64,000 bases of DNA from Acanthosepion esculentum (taxonomy: Eukaryota; Mollusca; Cephalopoda; Sepiida; Sepiidae), in contig OZ038479.1 in assembly GCA_964036315.1 (NCBI GenBank), positions 60,515,393 through 60,579,392 on the forward strand. Direction: 5' to 3'. Positions within the stretch are counted from its first letter, which is position 1, and each line of letters begins with the position of its first letter. The notes under the pieces are model-generated. The model did no database searches. It was not told the origin of the DNA and saw only the letters and a list, made by a program, of their open reading frames with translations. Of this stretch, positions 1 to 10,969 are shown in pieces. The position numbers were made by a program, and so were the translations under genes.

Positions 1-3000
1 ACCTCTTCTTATTCTCATTATGATTGTTTCTCTTTTCAGACTTTATACATCCCAGGAAAGAGCATGTTTTCTTTACTGAATGTTCTTTGATTATTTCTAT
101 ATTATGTGTTTCTATCTTATCCCAAGGAAAAGACCTCCAATTTCTTTATTCCACTCTTGCAGGACCTCTTCTTACTCCCATTATGATTGTTTCTTTTTTC
201 AGACTTTATACATCCCAGGAAAGAGCTTTTTTTCTTTACTGAATTTTCTTTGATTATTTCTATATTATGTGTTTCTATCTTATCCCAAGGAAAAGACCTC
301 CAATTTCTTTATTCCACTCTTGCAGGACCTCTTCTTATTCCCATTATGATTGTTTCTCTTTTCAGACTTTATACATCCCAGGAAAGAGCTTTTTTTCTTT
401 ACTGAATTTTCTTTGATTATTTCTATATTATGTGTTTCTATCTTATCCCAAGGAAAAGACCTTCAATTTCTTTATTCCACTCTTGCAGGACCTCTTCTTA
501 TTCCCATTATGATTGTTTCTCTTTTCAGACTTTATACATCCCAGGAAAGAGCTTTTTTCTTTACTGAATTTTCTTTGATTATTTCTATATTATGGGTTTC
601 TATCTTATCCCAAGGAAAAGACCTTCAATTTCTTTATTCCACTCTTGCAGGACCTCTTCTTATTCCCATTATGATTGTTTCTCTTTTCAGACTTTATACA
701 TCCCAGGAAAGAGCTTTTTTTCTTTACTGAATTTTCTTTGATTATTTCTATATTATGGGTTTCTATCTTATCCCAAGGAAAAGACCTCCAATTTCTTTAT
801 TCCACTCTTGCAGGACCTCTTCTTATTCCCATTATGATTCTTTCTCTTTTCAGACTTTATACATCCCAGGAAAGAGCTTTTTTTCTTTACTGAATTTTCT
901 TTGATTATTTCTATATTATGGGTTTCTATCTTATCCCAAGGAAAAGACCTCCAATTTCTTTATTCCACTCTTGCAGGACCTCTTCTTATTCCCATTATGA
1001 TTGTTTCTCTTTTCAGACTTTATACATCCCAGGAAAGAGCTTTTTTTCTTTACTGAATTTTCTTTGATTATTTCTATATTATGGGTTTCTATCTTATCCC
1101 AAGGAAAAGACCTCCAATTTCTTTATTCCACTCTTGCAGGACCTCTTCTTATTCCCATTATGATTGTTTCTCTTTTCAGACTTTATACATCCCAGGAAAG
1201 AGCTTTTTTTCTTTACTGAATTTTCTTTGATTATTTCTATATTAATCGGTTTCTATCTTATCCCAAGGAAAAGACCTCCAATTTCTTTATTCCACTCTTG
1301 CAGGACCTCTTCTTATTCCCATTATGATTGTTTCTCTTTTCAGACTTTATACATCCCAGGAAAGAGCTTTTTTTCTTTACTGAATTTTCTTTGATTATTT
1401 CTATATTATGTGTTTCTATCTTATCCCAAGGCAAAGACCTACAATTTCTTTATTCCACTCTTGCAGGACCTCTTCTTATTCCCATTATGATTGTTTCTCT
1501 TTTCAGACTTTATACATCCCAGGAAAGAGCATGTTTTCTTTACTGAATTTTCTTTGATTATTTCTATATTATGTGTTTCTATCTTATCCCAAGGAAAAGA
1601 CCTCCAATTTCTTTATCCCACTCTTGCAGGACCTCTTCTTATTCCCATTATGATTGTTTCTCTTTTCACACTTTATACATCCTAGGAAAGAGCATGTTTT
1701 CTTTACTGAATGTTCTTTGATTATTTCTATATTATGTGTTTCTATCTTATCCCAAGGAAAAGACCTTCCATTTCTTTATTCCACTCTTGCAGGACCTCTT
1801 CTTATTCCCATTAGGATTGTTTCTCTTTTCAGACTCTATACATCCCAGGGAAGAGCATGTTTTCTTTACTGAATGTTCTTTGATTATTTTGATATTATAG
1901 GTTTCTATCTTATCCCAAGGAAAAGACCTTCAATTTCTTTATTCCACTCTTGCAGTACCTCTTCTTATTCCCATTATGATTGTTTCTCTATTCAGACTTT
2001 ATACATCCCAGGAAAGAGCTTTTTTTCTTTACTGAATGTTCTTTGATTATTTTGATATTATAGGTTTCTATCTTATCCTAAAGAAAAAACCTTCAATTTC
2101 TTTATTCCACTCTTGCAGGACCTCTTCTTATTCCCATTATGATTGTTTCTCTTTTCAGACTTTATACATCCCTGGAAAGAGCATGTTTTTTTTACTGAAT
2201 TTTATTTGATTATTTCTATATTATGTGTTTCTATCTTATCCCAAGGAAAAGACCTCCAATTTCTTTATTCCACTCTTGCAGGACCTCTTCTTATTCCCAT
2301 TATGATTGTTTCTCTTTTCAGACTTTATACATCCCAGGAAAGAGCATTTTTTTTCTTTACTGAATGTTCTTTGATTATTTCTATATTATGTGTTTCTATC
2401 TTATCCCATGGAAAAGACCTTCAATTTCTTTATTCCACTCTTGCAGGACCTCTTCTTATTCCCATTATGATTGTTTCTCTTTTCAGACTTTATACATCCC
2501 AGGAAAGAGCATGTTTTCTTTACTGAATTTTCTTTGATTATTTCTATATTATGTGTTTCTATCTTATCCCAAGGAAATGACCTCCAATTTCTTTATCCCA
2601 CTCTTGCAGGACCTCTTCTTATTCCCATTATGATTGTTTCTCTATTCAGACTTTATACATCCCAGGAAAGAGCATGTTTTCTTTAGTGAATTTTCTTTGA
2701 TTATTTCTATATTATGTGTTTCTATCTTATCCCAAGGAAAAGACCTTCAATTTCTTTATTCCACTCTTGCAGGACCTCTTCTTATTCCCATTATGATTGT
2801 TTACTTTTCAGACTTTATACATCCCAGGAAAGAGCATGTTTTCTTTAGTGAATTTTCTTTGATTATTTCTATATTATGTGTTTCTATCTTATCCCAAGGA
2901 AAAGACCTTCAATTTCTTTATTCCACTCTTGCAGGACCTCTTCTTATTCCCATTATGATTGTTTCTCTTTTCAGACTTTATACATCCCAGGAAAGAGCAT

Positions 3001-3665
3001 GTTTTCTTTACTGAATTTTCTTTCATTATTTCTATATTATGGGTTTCTATCTTATCCCAAGGAAAAGACCTTCAATTTCTTTATTCCACTCTTGCAGGAC
3101 CTCTTCTTATTCCCATTATGATTGTTTCTCTTTTCAGACTTTATACATCCCTGGAAAGAGCATGTTTTTTTTACTGAATTTTATTTGATTATTTCTATAT
3201 TAATTGTTTCTATCTTATCCCAAGGAAAAGACCTCCAATTTCTTTATTCCACTCTTGCAGGACCTCTTCTTATTCCCATTATGATTGTTTCTCTTTTCAG
3301 ACTTTATACATCCCAGGAAAGAGCTTTTTTTCTTTACTGAATTTTCTTTGATTATTTCTATATTATGTGTTTCTATCTTATCCCAAGGAAAAGACCTCCA
3401 ATTTCTTTATTCCACTCTTGCAGGACCTCTTCTTATTCCCATTATTATTGTTTCCCTTTTCAGACTTTATACATCCCTGGAAAGAGCATGTTTTCTTTAC
3501 TGAATGTTCTTTGATTATTTCTATATTATGTGTTTCTATCTTATCCCAAGGAAAAGACCTCCAGTTTCTTTATTCCACTCTTGCAGTATCTCTTCTTATT
3601 CTCATTATGATTGTTTCTCTTTTCAGACTTTATACATCCCAGGAAAGAGCATGTTTTCTTTCCTG
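1..3665. repeat. 163-bp tandem satellite array, about 22 units, cut by the left window edge
   Basis: A unit of about 163 bp repeats head to tail from base 1. The landmark 'cattatgattgtttctc' recurs near 180, 343, 506, 668, 994, 1157, 1321 and onward to about 3605. Most steps are 163 bp, with a few of 162 or 164. Units differ by scattered substitutions and a variable T-run (agagcatgtttt or agagcttttttt). Because 163 is not a multiple of 3, every frame is traversed and short look-alike reading frames of 72 residues recur. They start at non-ATG codons and I do not regard them as genes. The array fades at 3650-3665 into a non-repetitive dispersed sequence. Confidence 0.97.
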
Positions 3666-4260
3666 CAATTTTTTTGATTTTTTTTTTATATATACCATTG
3701 ATGTCTGTGTTTTTAAATCTCAGCAAAACTTCAATATAGTCATTCCTACTTTATTTGTTAGCATTTATTTCTTATGGTTTTGTTTAGTCACAAAACCATG
3801 AGAAATAAATGCTATTTTATAGAAGAATGTCATTCGATTGTAGAGTTCTATTCTATAAAGAGTGCCATTTCTTTGTATTATGTCTTGTGACTCTTGCATT
3901 AAACTGAGAATTTCACTCATCATCCACTAATCTTTCATTCCTCAGAATGCTTCTTTTCTGTCATTTGTACTTACCTTCATGCATTCTACCTTCAATCAAT
4001 TATAGCTTCCCAAACTTCATACTTGTTCATTGGTTCTGTGTATGATTTGTTGCTAATGGAAACATTGGATAGTTTTTCACATTGCGGTTGAGATATTGCT
4101 TGGGTTTCTTTAATTTTTGTAATCTTACCTTTAGTAAGTACATTTTTGGGTTGTGATCATCCCTTGCGCTCAGTGCTTTTGAATGGAAAATTGAATTTCT
4201 AGATGGCTTGATTAATAAATAGAGAGAAATAAGTGTTTGTTACCAAGATGAGAAAAAATA
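3666..4260. repeat. Dispersed spacer repeat, copy A (proximal part)
   Basis: This stretch aligns by eye with 29750-30240 and 55290-55800 in the same orientation. Shared landmarks include 'catccact' followed by 'tctttcattc', 'ccttcatgcattc', 'gttgagatattg' and 'tttctttaatttttgtaatc'. No long reading frame is present. It directly continues the satellite array, so the array lies inside this repeat copy. Confidence 0.85.
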
Positions 4261-4720
4261 AATTTTCACTATTTACAGTAGTGTGTAAATAATTGCAAGA
4301 ATTCTCATTATTTGCACTATTATTCTCATTGTCAAACGTTTTGGTCATTGTGCACTCCAACCTTCTTTAAGTCTATATTAATCTGGGTGATCAAATTCCA
4401 AACTTCATTTCATCTACCGTGGTAGATTGTCCTCATTCCACTGCTTATGTCTAAGGATATTGTCTAGTTCGTATTTTATTCAGTTATTGCTCAACTGTGT
4501 CCAGTGAGTGCATGTACACACTGACCAACCTAAAGATTGATCTCACAACCACTATGTCACCAAATTCACAATGTTTTTACAACTGGGCCCTGGACAATTT
4601 GCCGGAGTAATCTTAGAGTTTTAAACCTATTCGTGGCTGCTGATTAAGCTGCCACTATTGCTGCTGATTTTTTTTTTTTGTTGATGTTTTGATTACTGAT
4701 GCAGTTGCAGACTTGCTGTC
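4261..4720. other. Non-coding spacer left of the LTR retrotransposon
   Basis: No reading frame of note. The first 100 bases resemble the sequence just after the other spacer copies (cactatttacagtag here, cactatttccagtag near 55777). Bases 4440-4560, read on the minus strand, faintly resemble a tRNA-derived SINE head (gacatagtggttgtgagatc). A T-run lies at 4669-4679. Confidence 0.4.
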
Positions 4721-5181
4721 TGTAAGTAAACTGGGATTGCAAAGAAAATATTTGTTGCAGATTATTTTCACGTCACAGAGAAAAAATACCGAAAACTTGA
4801 TTCGCAAATACTATCTCGCTAATCAAAATGCACGCCACCAGTCAGAAAAATAATTCATTCTTCACCAAACGCGGTAGCCAAAATTGCTGAATTCACTCAG
4901 ATTCGAGAACACCAACTGCTTTTATCGGGCGAACATTTTTTTCACTCGTCGACAGCTGAGACGATCTCCAGTATTTTGCATATCAAAGTACGTTTAATTG
5001 CGACAGACTTGTTTTTTTTTTGTTTTTTTAATTCAAATATTCCGTCTTCAGCATGTCATGCGGAATACGTGCCCTTTTGTTTGGTAATTAATTTTCTTTT
5101 TCGCCAGTTTTTCCGTCGTAAAATACACGCGTCTCGCTGTCGCTTAGTTTGACGAGGTAAATCCTCGTTTTCTTCGCTATA
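4721..5181 (-). repeat. Left (3') long terminal repeat, overlapping the pol 3' end
   Basis: Direct repeat of 8657-9095. Both copies start 'tgtaagtaaactgggattgc' and share 'attccgtcttcagcatgtca' and 'tttgacgaggtaaatcc'. The left copy has about 75 bases (4928-5002) missing on the right. The right copy has about 34 bases (8726-8759) missing here. On the coding strand it ends TTACA as expected for an LTR, but the opposite end (TATAGC) lacks the usual TG. The last about 42 codons of pol, including the stop at 5056, lie within this repeat. Confidence 0.85.
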
Positions 5182-6050
5182 CTCCCCCTTGATCTCACTA
5201 TCACAAATCGAACACCCTGGAGCAGCTCTCTTTACCCTGGTGCTTCGTCCTAATGGAACTATGTCCCTTAAGCGTGTCGGAGAGTCATCTCCTGAGGAGT
5301 CATCAGACGTATCTAGATTTTCGGGAAATTCTGTCTCCGTGGAACCATCGGATTCGCAGATCTCAATTATCTGCTCACTGTCAGACGATGAACCATCATC
5401 GGATTCGCTCGGCGATGCATCAAACTCAATGAAAAGGCGTAGATCCTTTACATGCCGTGACATCCCGTCAAGTAAAATCGTTTGTGGACTCACAATGTCC
5501 GTCACACGACCCACTTGATACCTGGAGGTACACCGGCCATGAGGAGGTTTCACCCATACTCTGTCCCCAACTTTGTATACATCGTGATACTTACAACGAT
5601 CAAGTGGTAATGTTGTAGTAAATCCCTTCACTTTCAGTTGGTAACTGTGAATTATATTGGCAGGCGCATTAGTCGACGATATATCATCCTTCGGCGTGAT
5701 ATGCCAGTATACTGCCTCCATTATCGAACACTGCTTTCTTGCTGCAATTCGCTTTATGCTCCGATGAGATCTTTCCACTATACCGTTTCCTGCAGGAACA
5801 TAGGCGCTGCGAAAACGAAGTTGGACTCCCCAGTCATACAAGAAATCTTTAAAGGACTTACTGCGAAATGCAGTGTCATTGTCGGTCAGGATTTCTGATG
5901 GTGGGCCTCGTTCAAAAAAATACTTTCTAACTGCCGAATGACGCTTCTCAAGTCTTTCTGAAACAGGCGTCGCCATATCGCAAATCTACTAGGGCCGCAA
6001 TCAATTAACGTAAGGTAGTGTTGACCACCGTAATGCGTAATGTCCATTCC
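5056..6050 (-). pseudogene. pol: Integrase domain and acidic C-terminal tail of pol
   Basis: The longest piece (5976-5056, 306 residues) contains the second catalytic aspartate in ILTDNDTAFRSKSF and the catalytic glutamate in PAGNGIVERSHRSIKR. The first aspartate (HYLTLIDCGPSRFAIW) lies just upstream, about 6035-5990, in another frame, so a frameshift separates it from the rest. A GDRVWVKPP and YQVGRVTDIVSP segment follows, like the integrase C-terminal domain. After that comes an acidic, serine-rich tail, then a basic end (RRKNWRKRKLITKQKG). The final about 42 codons fall inside the 3' LTR. I saw no chromodomain. Confidence 0.9.
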
Positions 6051-6535
6051 TCACGCCAGGATGTCCACCATGGAAACGCATATCGAGCAGGTTGGTTCGG
6101 TTTCCTTCTTTATCACATCATACCATCGTTGCGGTACTCGGGTAAGCTTATCCGCTCGATTCTCTCTCGACGTTACTAAACTTATCGTGATCAATAAGTT
6201 ATACTCTTGAATCAGCTTTTCAAGAGTACTCAAACGCCTCCGGATCAGCATCTCACTTGCCGCCTTAGTTCGTATTCTGGCTTTGCCAGTGAGCATGTTT
6301 GATACCCACCGGTACACACAGGCGGAGTCCGTGAAGAGGTGTAGTTCCGTTGCGCCCCACTGTAATGCTAAATTGACGCCCTTCAGAATAGCATCCAATT
6401 CTGATAAGTTAATATGTTGGGCGTCCTTCACAGGTCGCAGCCAACATGCGTCTTTTACAACGCTTCCGTCAACCTCCACCGAAACCCCTGTGGCAAGAGA
6501 ACTTGCATCGACCCATACCTCATAGGCGTGTCCAC
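6051..6535 (-). pseudogene. pol: RNase H domain of pol
   Basis: In a frame different from the reverse transcriptase, the segment reads VWVDASSLATGVSVEVDG, then NLSELDAILKGVNLAL, then LFTDSACVYRWVSNMLTG and RENRADKLTRVPQRW. These match the RNase H acidic residues: D in VDAS, E in LSELDA, D in TDSA, D in NRADKL. It degrades the RNA strand during reverse transcription. The frame is open through about 6480-6051. The expected zinc-binding HHCC region of integrase that should follow is largely missing, suggesting a deletion near 6050. Confidence 0.87.
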
Positions 6536-6651
6536 TTGTGCACCACTTACCGTATTCTTTCCGCTATGTCCTCAATCATGTTCTTAAGGGGAGCATCTGT
6601 CACTTCGTCATCCCAACCAGACGTGATCGATACTGTCCTGCGTTTTACAAA

Positions 6652-7505
6652 TTATGCAGCAACACGAAGCCACTCACACACAGGAACATGACCCACCAGT
6701 TTTCCACACCACGAGAAGACGTTACGTCGCGTCAGGATCTTAGGAACTGATGGAATTCCATTTTCACGTTTCCACTTAAGCGTGTTGTCATCTTGCTCGA
6801 CATGCAAACCCAGCACACGTGTGTCGTCCCGGAAGCGCTCCGGATCCTTGCAGGTCAAGCCAAACGCAGCCAAGTGCTCCTTCAAGCGAGCTGCTGAAAT
6901 CATACTCTCGTCAACATAAATATCATCAATATATGATTAGGTTGCCCGTCGAACTGACTCGTCTTTCGACAACGCGGCGTCCACAATGGCCTTCATTATG
7001 GCTGGTGCAACATTTAACCCGAAACCCATTCGGGTCAAGCAATATCTTCGCCCCTGGAAGATTACAGTTTGAAAGGGCCAAAGTGACTTATGGATATGTA
7101 CTTGCAAATAGGCCTGTCGTAGCGACATCCGGTCCTTTTTTACGCCACTCCCTCAGTTTCTGTGCGCACACGTCAGCATTGTGTGTGTGTCGAGACACTC
7201 ATTCAACTCTCGATAGTCTAATACTGGCCGCACTTTATTTTTGTCTTTCTGCTCCACCGACATCAACGGAAGTAAACCTTTTGGAGGACCGAGTTCCTTT
7301 TCAGGATAAGGCTGCAACCAACCGTTATCAAGCCAGGTCTGCAGCTCACGGTCGTATTCCTCCTTGACTCCTTTTGGTATTGGGTACTCGGGCATCCGAT
7401 TTCGCAAACTCTCCGGTGATCGACCATTAGACCACTTCCATGATGCGACCCATATCTTCCAGTTTGGGTCGAATTCGGCACAGAAATCAGGTTCTTCTAT
7501 TTTAA
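6652..7505 (-). pseudogene. pol: Reverse transcriptase domain, broken
   Basis: Three pieces in one minus frame (7407-7153, 7128-6937, 6903-6652) form a reverse transcriptase. The first holds VRPVLDYRELNE (fingers region). The second holds LRQAYLQVHI and RYCLTRMGFGLNVAP (palm). The catalytic YIDD motif is intact at about 6930, but a TAA stop sits just upstream of it, between RRAT and SYIDD. The third piece reads CKDPERFRDDTRVLGL and GKLVGHVPVCEWLRVAA, the thumb and connection part. Between the first two pieces the frame shifts and several residues before LRQAYLQ are lost. The N-terminal side (AEFDPNWKIWVASWKW) is readable from about 7505. Confidence 0.88.
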
Positions 7506-7864
7506 TGGCGGCGCAACAGACTGTTCCACGCTTGGGAAACCGTACATCGCCACATTGTTATTTGGAGTCCGCCCAACTTTTTAATGGCGTCGAATCCAAG
7601 CAACAAGTCAAAACCCAATAGCTCTCCATCCACTACCAACGCTTCAATATCGAAGGGGTTTGCATTGTCCACGTCAAGCTTGATACTTCCAACTCCGCAA
7701 CATTTGAGAGTATTTCCGTTTACGGTGAGTACGTTCACCTCAGTCACCCGCCAGGATTGACAGGCTGACTTACTCACGAGTGTCTGTGAGCAGCCAGTGT
7801 CCACTAGTGCCACTCTCTTAATTCCGTTCACGTAAATACCCAAGACGGGTAGCGCTTCATTCAT
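7502..7864 (-). pseudogene. Retropepsin-like aspartic protease domain
   Basis: The reading frame of 120 residues has the aspartic protease signature LVDTGCSQTLVS, with the catalytic D at residue 22. A later hydrophobic segment ends in LLGFDAIKKLGG, matching the second conserved LLG-type element of retrotransposon proteases. It follows gag in the same frame. After about residue 100 the sequence leaves the family pattern, and the next pol segment continues in another frame, which indicates a frameshift near 7510-7550. The enzyme would process the gag-pol polyprotein. Inactive here as part of a broken element. Confidence 0.85.
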
Positions 7865-7921
7865 AACTCGCTTAGGGAAGAGACCAGCGCTGACGTTTTG
7901 TCCCCTTCTTCTTTTCCCAGG

Positions 7922-8641
7922 ACATAATCAAGCAATGTGGCCTACTTCTTGACACCGGAAGCAACGCATTGTTTTGCATGACCTGCGTGGCTAACGGGCA
8001 TCTCCTCGTCGAACCGAGCAGTCCCTGGCAAGGTGATTCCACCCAGAGCATCGATAACATCGCATACTCTCCCGACGTTTAACGTTTGGATGTTTATCAG
8101 CTCCGCCTGGTGAAATGGTAGCCGCAACCATCTCCTCAGTTGCAATTTGATCTTTCATTATGGCCCGAGCTCGGTCCAACAGTTGGTTTGTATTCATGTC
8201 TTCCATCCTGGAAGACAGGCGCAGTAGTTGCTTGACGTGCGCTGGTAATCCTGCTATGAACCCACATGCTAATCCTTGCTCCGATATCCCGCCAAATAGA
8301 CCAGCTAGCTTCTTCAAGTCGGCTAGAAACACGTCGACGGACTCGTTCGGGCGCAATCGGCGTTCCGCGAATTGCTCGTAAGCCAAGAAACGATCCGGTG
8401 CAAAGGCAATCTGCAGGGCTCGTTTTATCTGCTCGGCATCTGATTTTTGTTCTGAGTTTAACTGTTGGTAAACAGCAAATGCTCCACCTGTCAACCTCAA
8501 GGGAAGGATACGTTCAACCTTTTTAATTCCACACAGGTCACAAACAGGTTCTGCCTTCTCAATCCATTCAGTAACTGCTTGTCCGGTCACTGAACCATCA
8601 AACTCTGGTATCAACTTGACGTCAAATGTCTTATTCGTCAT
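7922..8641 (-). pseudogene. gag: Ty3/gypsy gag (capsid plus zinc knuckles), broken
   Basis: The open frame from the ATG at 8641 runs to a stop at 7991. An ATG at 8707 lies inside the LTR, so 8641 is preferred. It begins MTNKTFDVKLIPEFDG and continues through a helical capsid-like region, as in retrotransposon gag. It then carries a CCHC zinc knuckle (CYRCSGWNHLARDC, spacing C-x2-C-x4-H-x4-C), which binds nucleic acid. In the same frame at 7969-7922 a second knuckle follows (CFRCQEVGHIA, then a stop codon in place of a residue, then LC). The protease reads in the same frame, so gag and protease were probably one polyprotein. Two in-frame stops make this copy defective. Confidence 0.85.
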
Positions 8642-8656
8642 AGCGCCGAAATAGCT

Positions 8657-9095
8657 TGTAAGTAAACTGGGATTGCAAAGGAAATATTTGTCGCAGATTA
8701 TTTCCACGTCACAGAGAATAAATCACTAAGTTCCAACTCGAACATCGAGGGCAGTTAGAAATACCGAAAACTCGATTCGCAAATACTATCTCGCTAATCA
8801 AAATGTACGCCACCAGCCAGAAAAATAACTCATTCTCCACCAAACGCGGTAGCCAAAATGGCTGAATTCACTCAGATTCGAGAACACCAACTGCTTTTAT
8901 CCTGCGTCAGACTTGGGTTGTGTTTTTTTTTTTTTTTTTTTTTTATTCAAATATTCCGTCTTCAGCATGTCATGCGGAATACGTGCCCTTTTGTTTGGTA
9001 ATTAATTTTCTTTTTCGCCAGTTTTTCCGTCGTAAAATACACGCGACTCGCTGTCGCTTAGTTTGACGAGGTAAATCCCCGTTTTCTTCGCTATA
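8657..9095 (-). repeat. Right (5') long terminal repeat
   Basis: Partner of 4721-5181, found just upstream of gag on the minus strand. It carries a long T-run (about 8922-8943) next to 'attcaaatattcc'; on the coding strand this reads as a GAATAAAA poly(A)-like site followed by A's. Bases 8945-9095 match the pol 3' coding tail of the left copy, which is unexpected for a plain 5' LTR. Confidence 0.8.
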
Positions 9096-9798
9096 TAAAG
9101 ATGAGGACAATAGTCCAAATATAAATAGTGTGAATAATGATAACTCCTGAGAAATTCAGATAGAAAGAATTCTCATTGTTTAATGCCATCCTGGCAATTA
9201 CCTTTTCGTCTATTCACGGAACAAGGAAATTGCTCATTTCATCAGCTGATTATCAGTTTACATTTCATTTATATTCAATGAGAAATAATTAACCATGTGA
9301 AACCAATGAGATGTTTTATTCAAACTAAAGTGTTTTTAATGAGTTTACATAACATACTGATACAAAAATAAAACCAAATAACAATTAAGCTATGTACATT
9401 CATGGCCAACTAGTATTATACACCCCCAGATGTCACATAACAATCTGAATTCTAACAAGCTGATGTAATGTAAACAAAAAAAAATATGAATGGCTGCTTA
9501 GAAAATTGCTAATCTACAAGGGAGGTAACTTTAAAAATTGAATTCTTAGAATGCAAATTAACAGCATACAATTAAGTAGAATTTATCATACATTATTTCA
9601 ATTCCCTAGACATGTTTTCAACACTAAAATGCATATTTACACCTTTTTCTTTTCTTAATCCATGAAATATAAACAGCTGTGAGTTTCCTCGCTTTTATGA
9701 TTTTCAAATGAACACTATTATGCAAATTTTCTATCTCATAGTCCATTGCATTTAAAGATTAAGTTATAAAGCTTGTTGTAATATTTTGTTTAACAAAA
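9096..9798. repeat. Spacer repeat copy A, continuation right of the retrotransposon
   Basis: No gene seen. 'gatgttttattcaaact' and 'gatacaaaaataaaa' near 9310-9375 are shared with 55980-56040, and a related form occurs at 30510-30530. The opening 'gacaatagtccaaatataaa' recurs with one change at 33217-33238. This sequence belongs to the same duplicated spacer as 3666-4260. Confidence 0.7.
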
Positions 9799-10969
9799 AT
9801 GGTTAACAAATGTGTTGCATTTGGCTGTTCTAGTGGATACTGTGAAAAAACAGTGAAAAAAATATTGAGATTTTCTTTTACTCTTGGAAAATCCGACCTC
9901 ATAAAAAAAATGGGTAAATTTGTTAATTGTATTGATTGGTTTCCTACGAAAAGTTTAGTTCTTCATTTTGAAGAGAAGTTTATTTTGAAAGGAAAATGAA
10001 ACAAACTGAATTGGGATTTACATCCAATACCTACAATACATTCAGAAAAAATGAAAAACATCTCTTTTGCCAAATACAAGGGAATTCAGAAAACTTCCTA
10101 AATGAAAACCTCCAAGCTGATGAATTACATGATTTTATTTCAGCTGATATGATAAAGGATTTTACTCAATTGGAAGAAGCAAAGTGTTGTCCTAATGGTT
10201 TTGAATTTTAAAAAAGGAAGATTATATTCTAATTTATAGAATAGTCTTGTACCCTGAAACATATTTTTCATCTATAAATTTGCATTGACTAAAACCTTCA
10301 CATCCAGCTCCAGTCCAGTTATTACAGTAGCTTATATATGGGCATAATGCTAAACTCACAATATTTAGCATGTTAGAAAATTTTCCAAACTACATACAAA
10401 ACTTATGGGAACCATACTCGATTCTAAAAGAATTACAAAAAATAAAAACATTATCAAGAAGTCATCCTTCATTTTCTGCAGAACTAATATGTTATGCCTT
10501 ACTACTGCACTATGTCTCAACAAGCCTACAAATTACTTCTGGAGAAATTTCCATTACCATTTTTTCTTTATTAGAGAAAATTCAAAAACTTAAACATTTT
10601 CAATGTGAAATGTGTTCCCTGGTCATGGTAGGCAATGATAGTAATGATGCTACAGAAAAGCACTACATTGACTTACTTTCTCAAGGAGGTCTTACAGTTC
10701 CATAGCCAAATGGCAGAGTTCATTTGTACTTGTTTTGCTATACTTGACTATGCAGATAAATTTATTGTAAAACAATGAATCCACTACAAGAGAGACTGCT
10801 GAAAGAATTTTGGAAACTTATTCTCCAAAATGTTTTTACTTGTGAACAACACACTCAAAAAGAAATTCACTTTGCAGCAAAAAATGCTGTGAATATATTT
10901 TACAACAAACCAAATTTTTCATCAGATAAAGTTCAAAAAAATATTGTAGAATATTTTTAAAAAGGCAAA
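9799..10969 (+). pseudogene. THAP-domain (P-element-like) transposase relic
   Basis: From the ATG at 9799 the protein begins MVNKCVAFGCSSGY, then RFSFTLGKSDL and DWFPTKS, then HFEEKF. This is the THAP zinc-binding layout, with C at residues 5 and 10, the invariant W and P, and HF near the end. The third cysteine of the C2CH motif is lost: SLVLHFEE has no C-x2-H. A stop follows the THAP domain. Further pieces (about 10000-10210, 10370-10705, 10775-10960) read FTQLEEAKCCPNGFEF, SMLENFPNYIQ, SFSAELICYALLLHY and LLSQGGLTVP, as in THAP-containing transposases, in shifting frames with stops. It is a dead copy. Its composition matches the host, so it is probably old. Confidence 0.8.

Larger units (their letters stand above)
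4721..9095 (-). mobile_element. Decayed Ty3/gypsy-type LTR retrotransposon
   Basis: Reading the minus strand, the order is repeat (8657-9095), gag, protease, reverse transcriptase, RNase H, integrase, repeat (4721-5181). This is the Ty3/gypsy domain order. Base composition is clearly richer in G and C than the surrounding AT-rich DNA, marking it as an insertion. At least three frames are used along pol, with several internal stops, so the copy cannot make an intact polyprotein. The insertion separates copy A of the spacer repeat (3.7-4.3 kb) from its continuation after 9.1 kb. I found no target-site duplication. Confidence 0.93.

Noticed and set aside
24..3801. Many overlapping plus-strand frames of about 72 residues (FSDFIHPRKE type)
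   Set aside because: They arise from reading a 163-bp satellite whose length is one more than a multiple of three. They start at TTG, differ only with the repeat, and where a unit is 162 bp they fuse. No sign of a protein family.
4721..9095. An infectious retrovirus with envelope gene
   Set aside because: No envelope-like frame between integrase and the left repeat; the pol stop lies inside the repeat, so it is an env-less retrotransposon.
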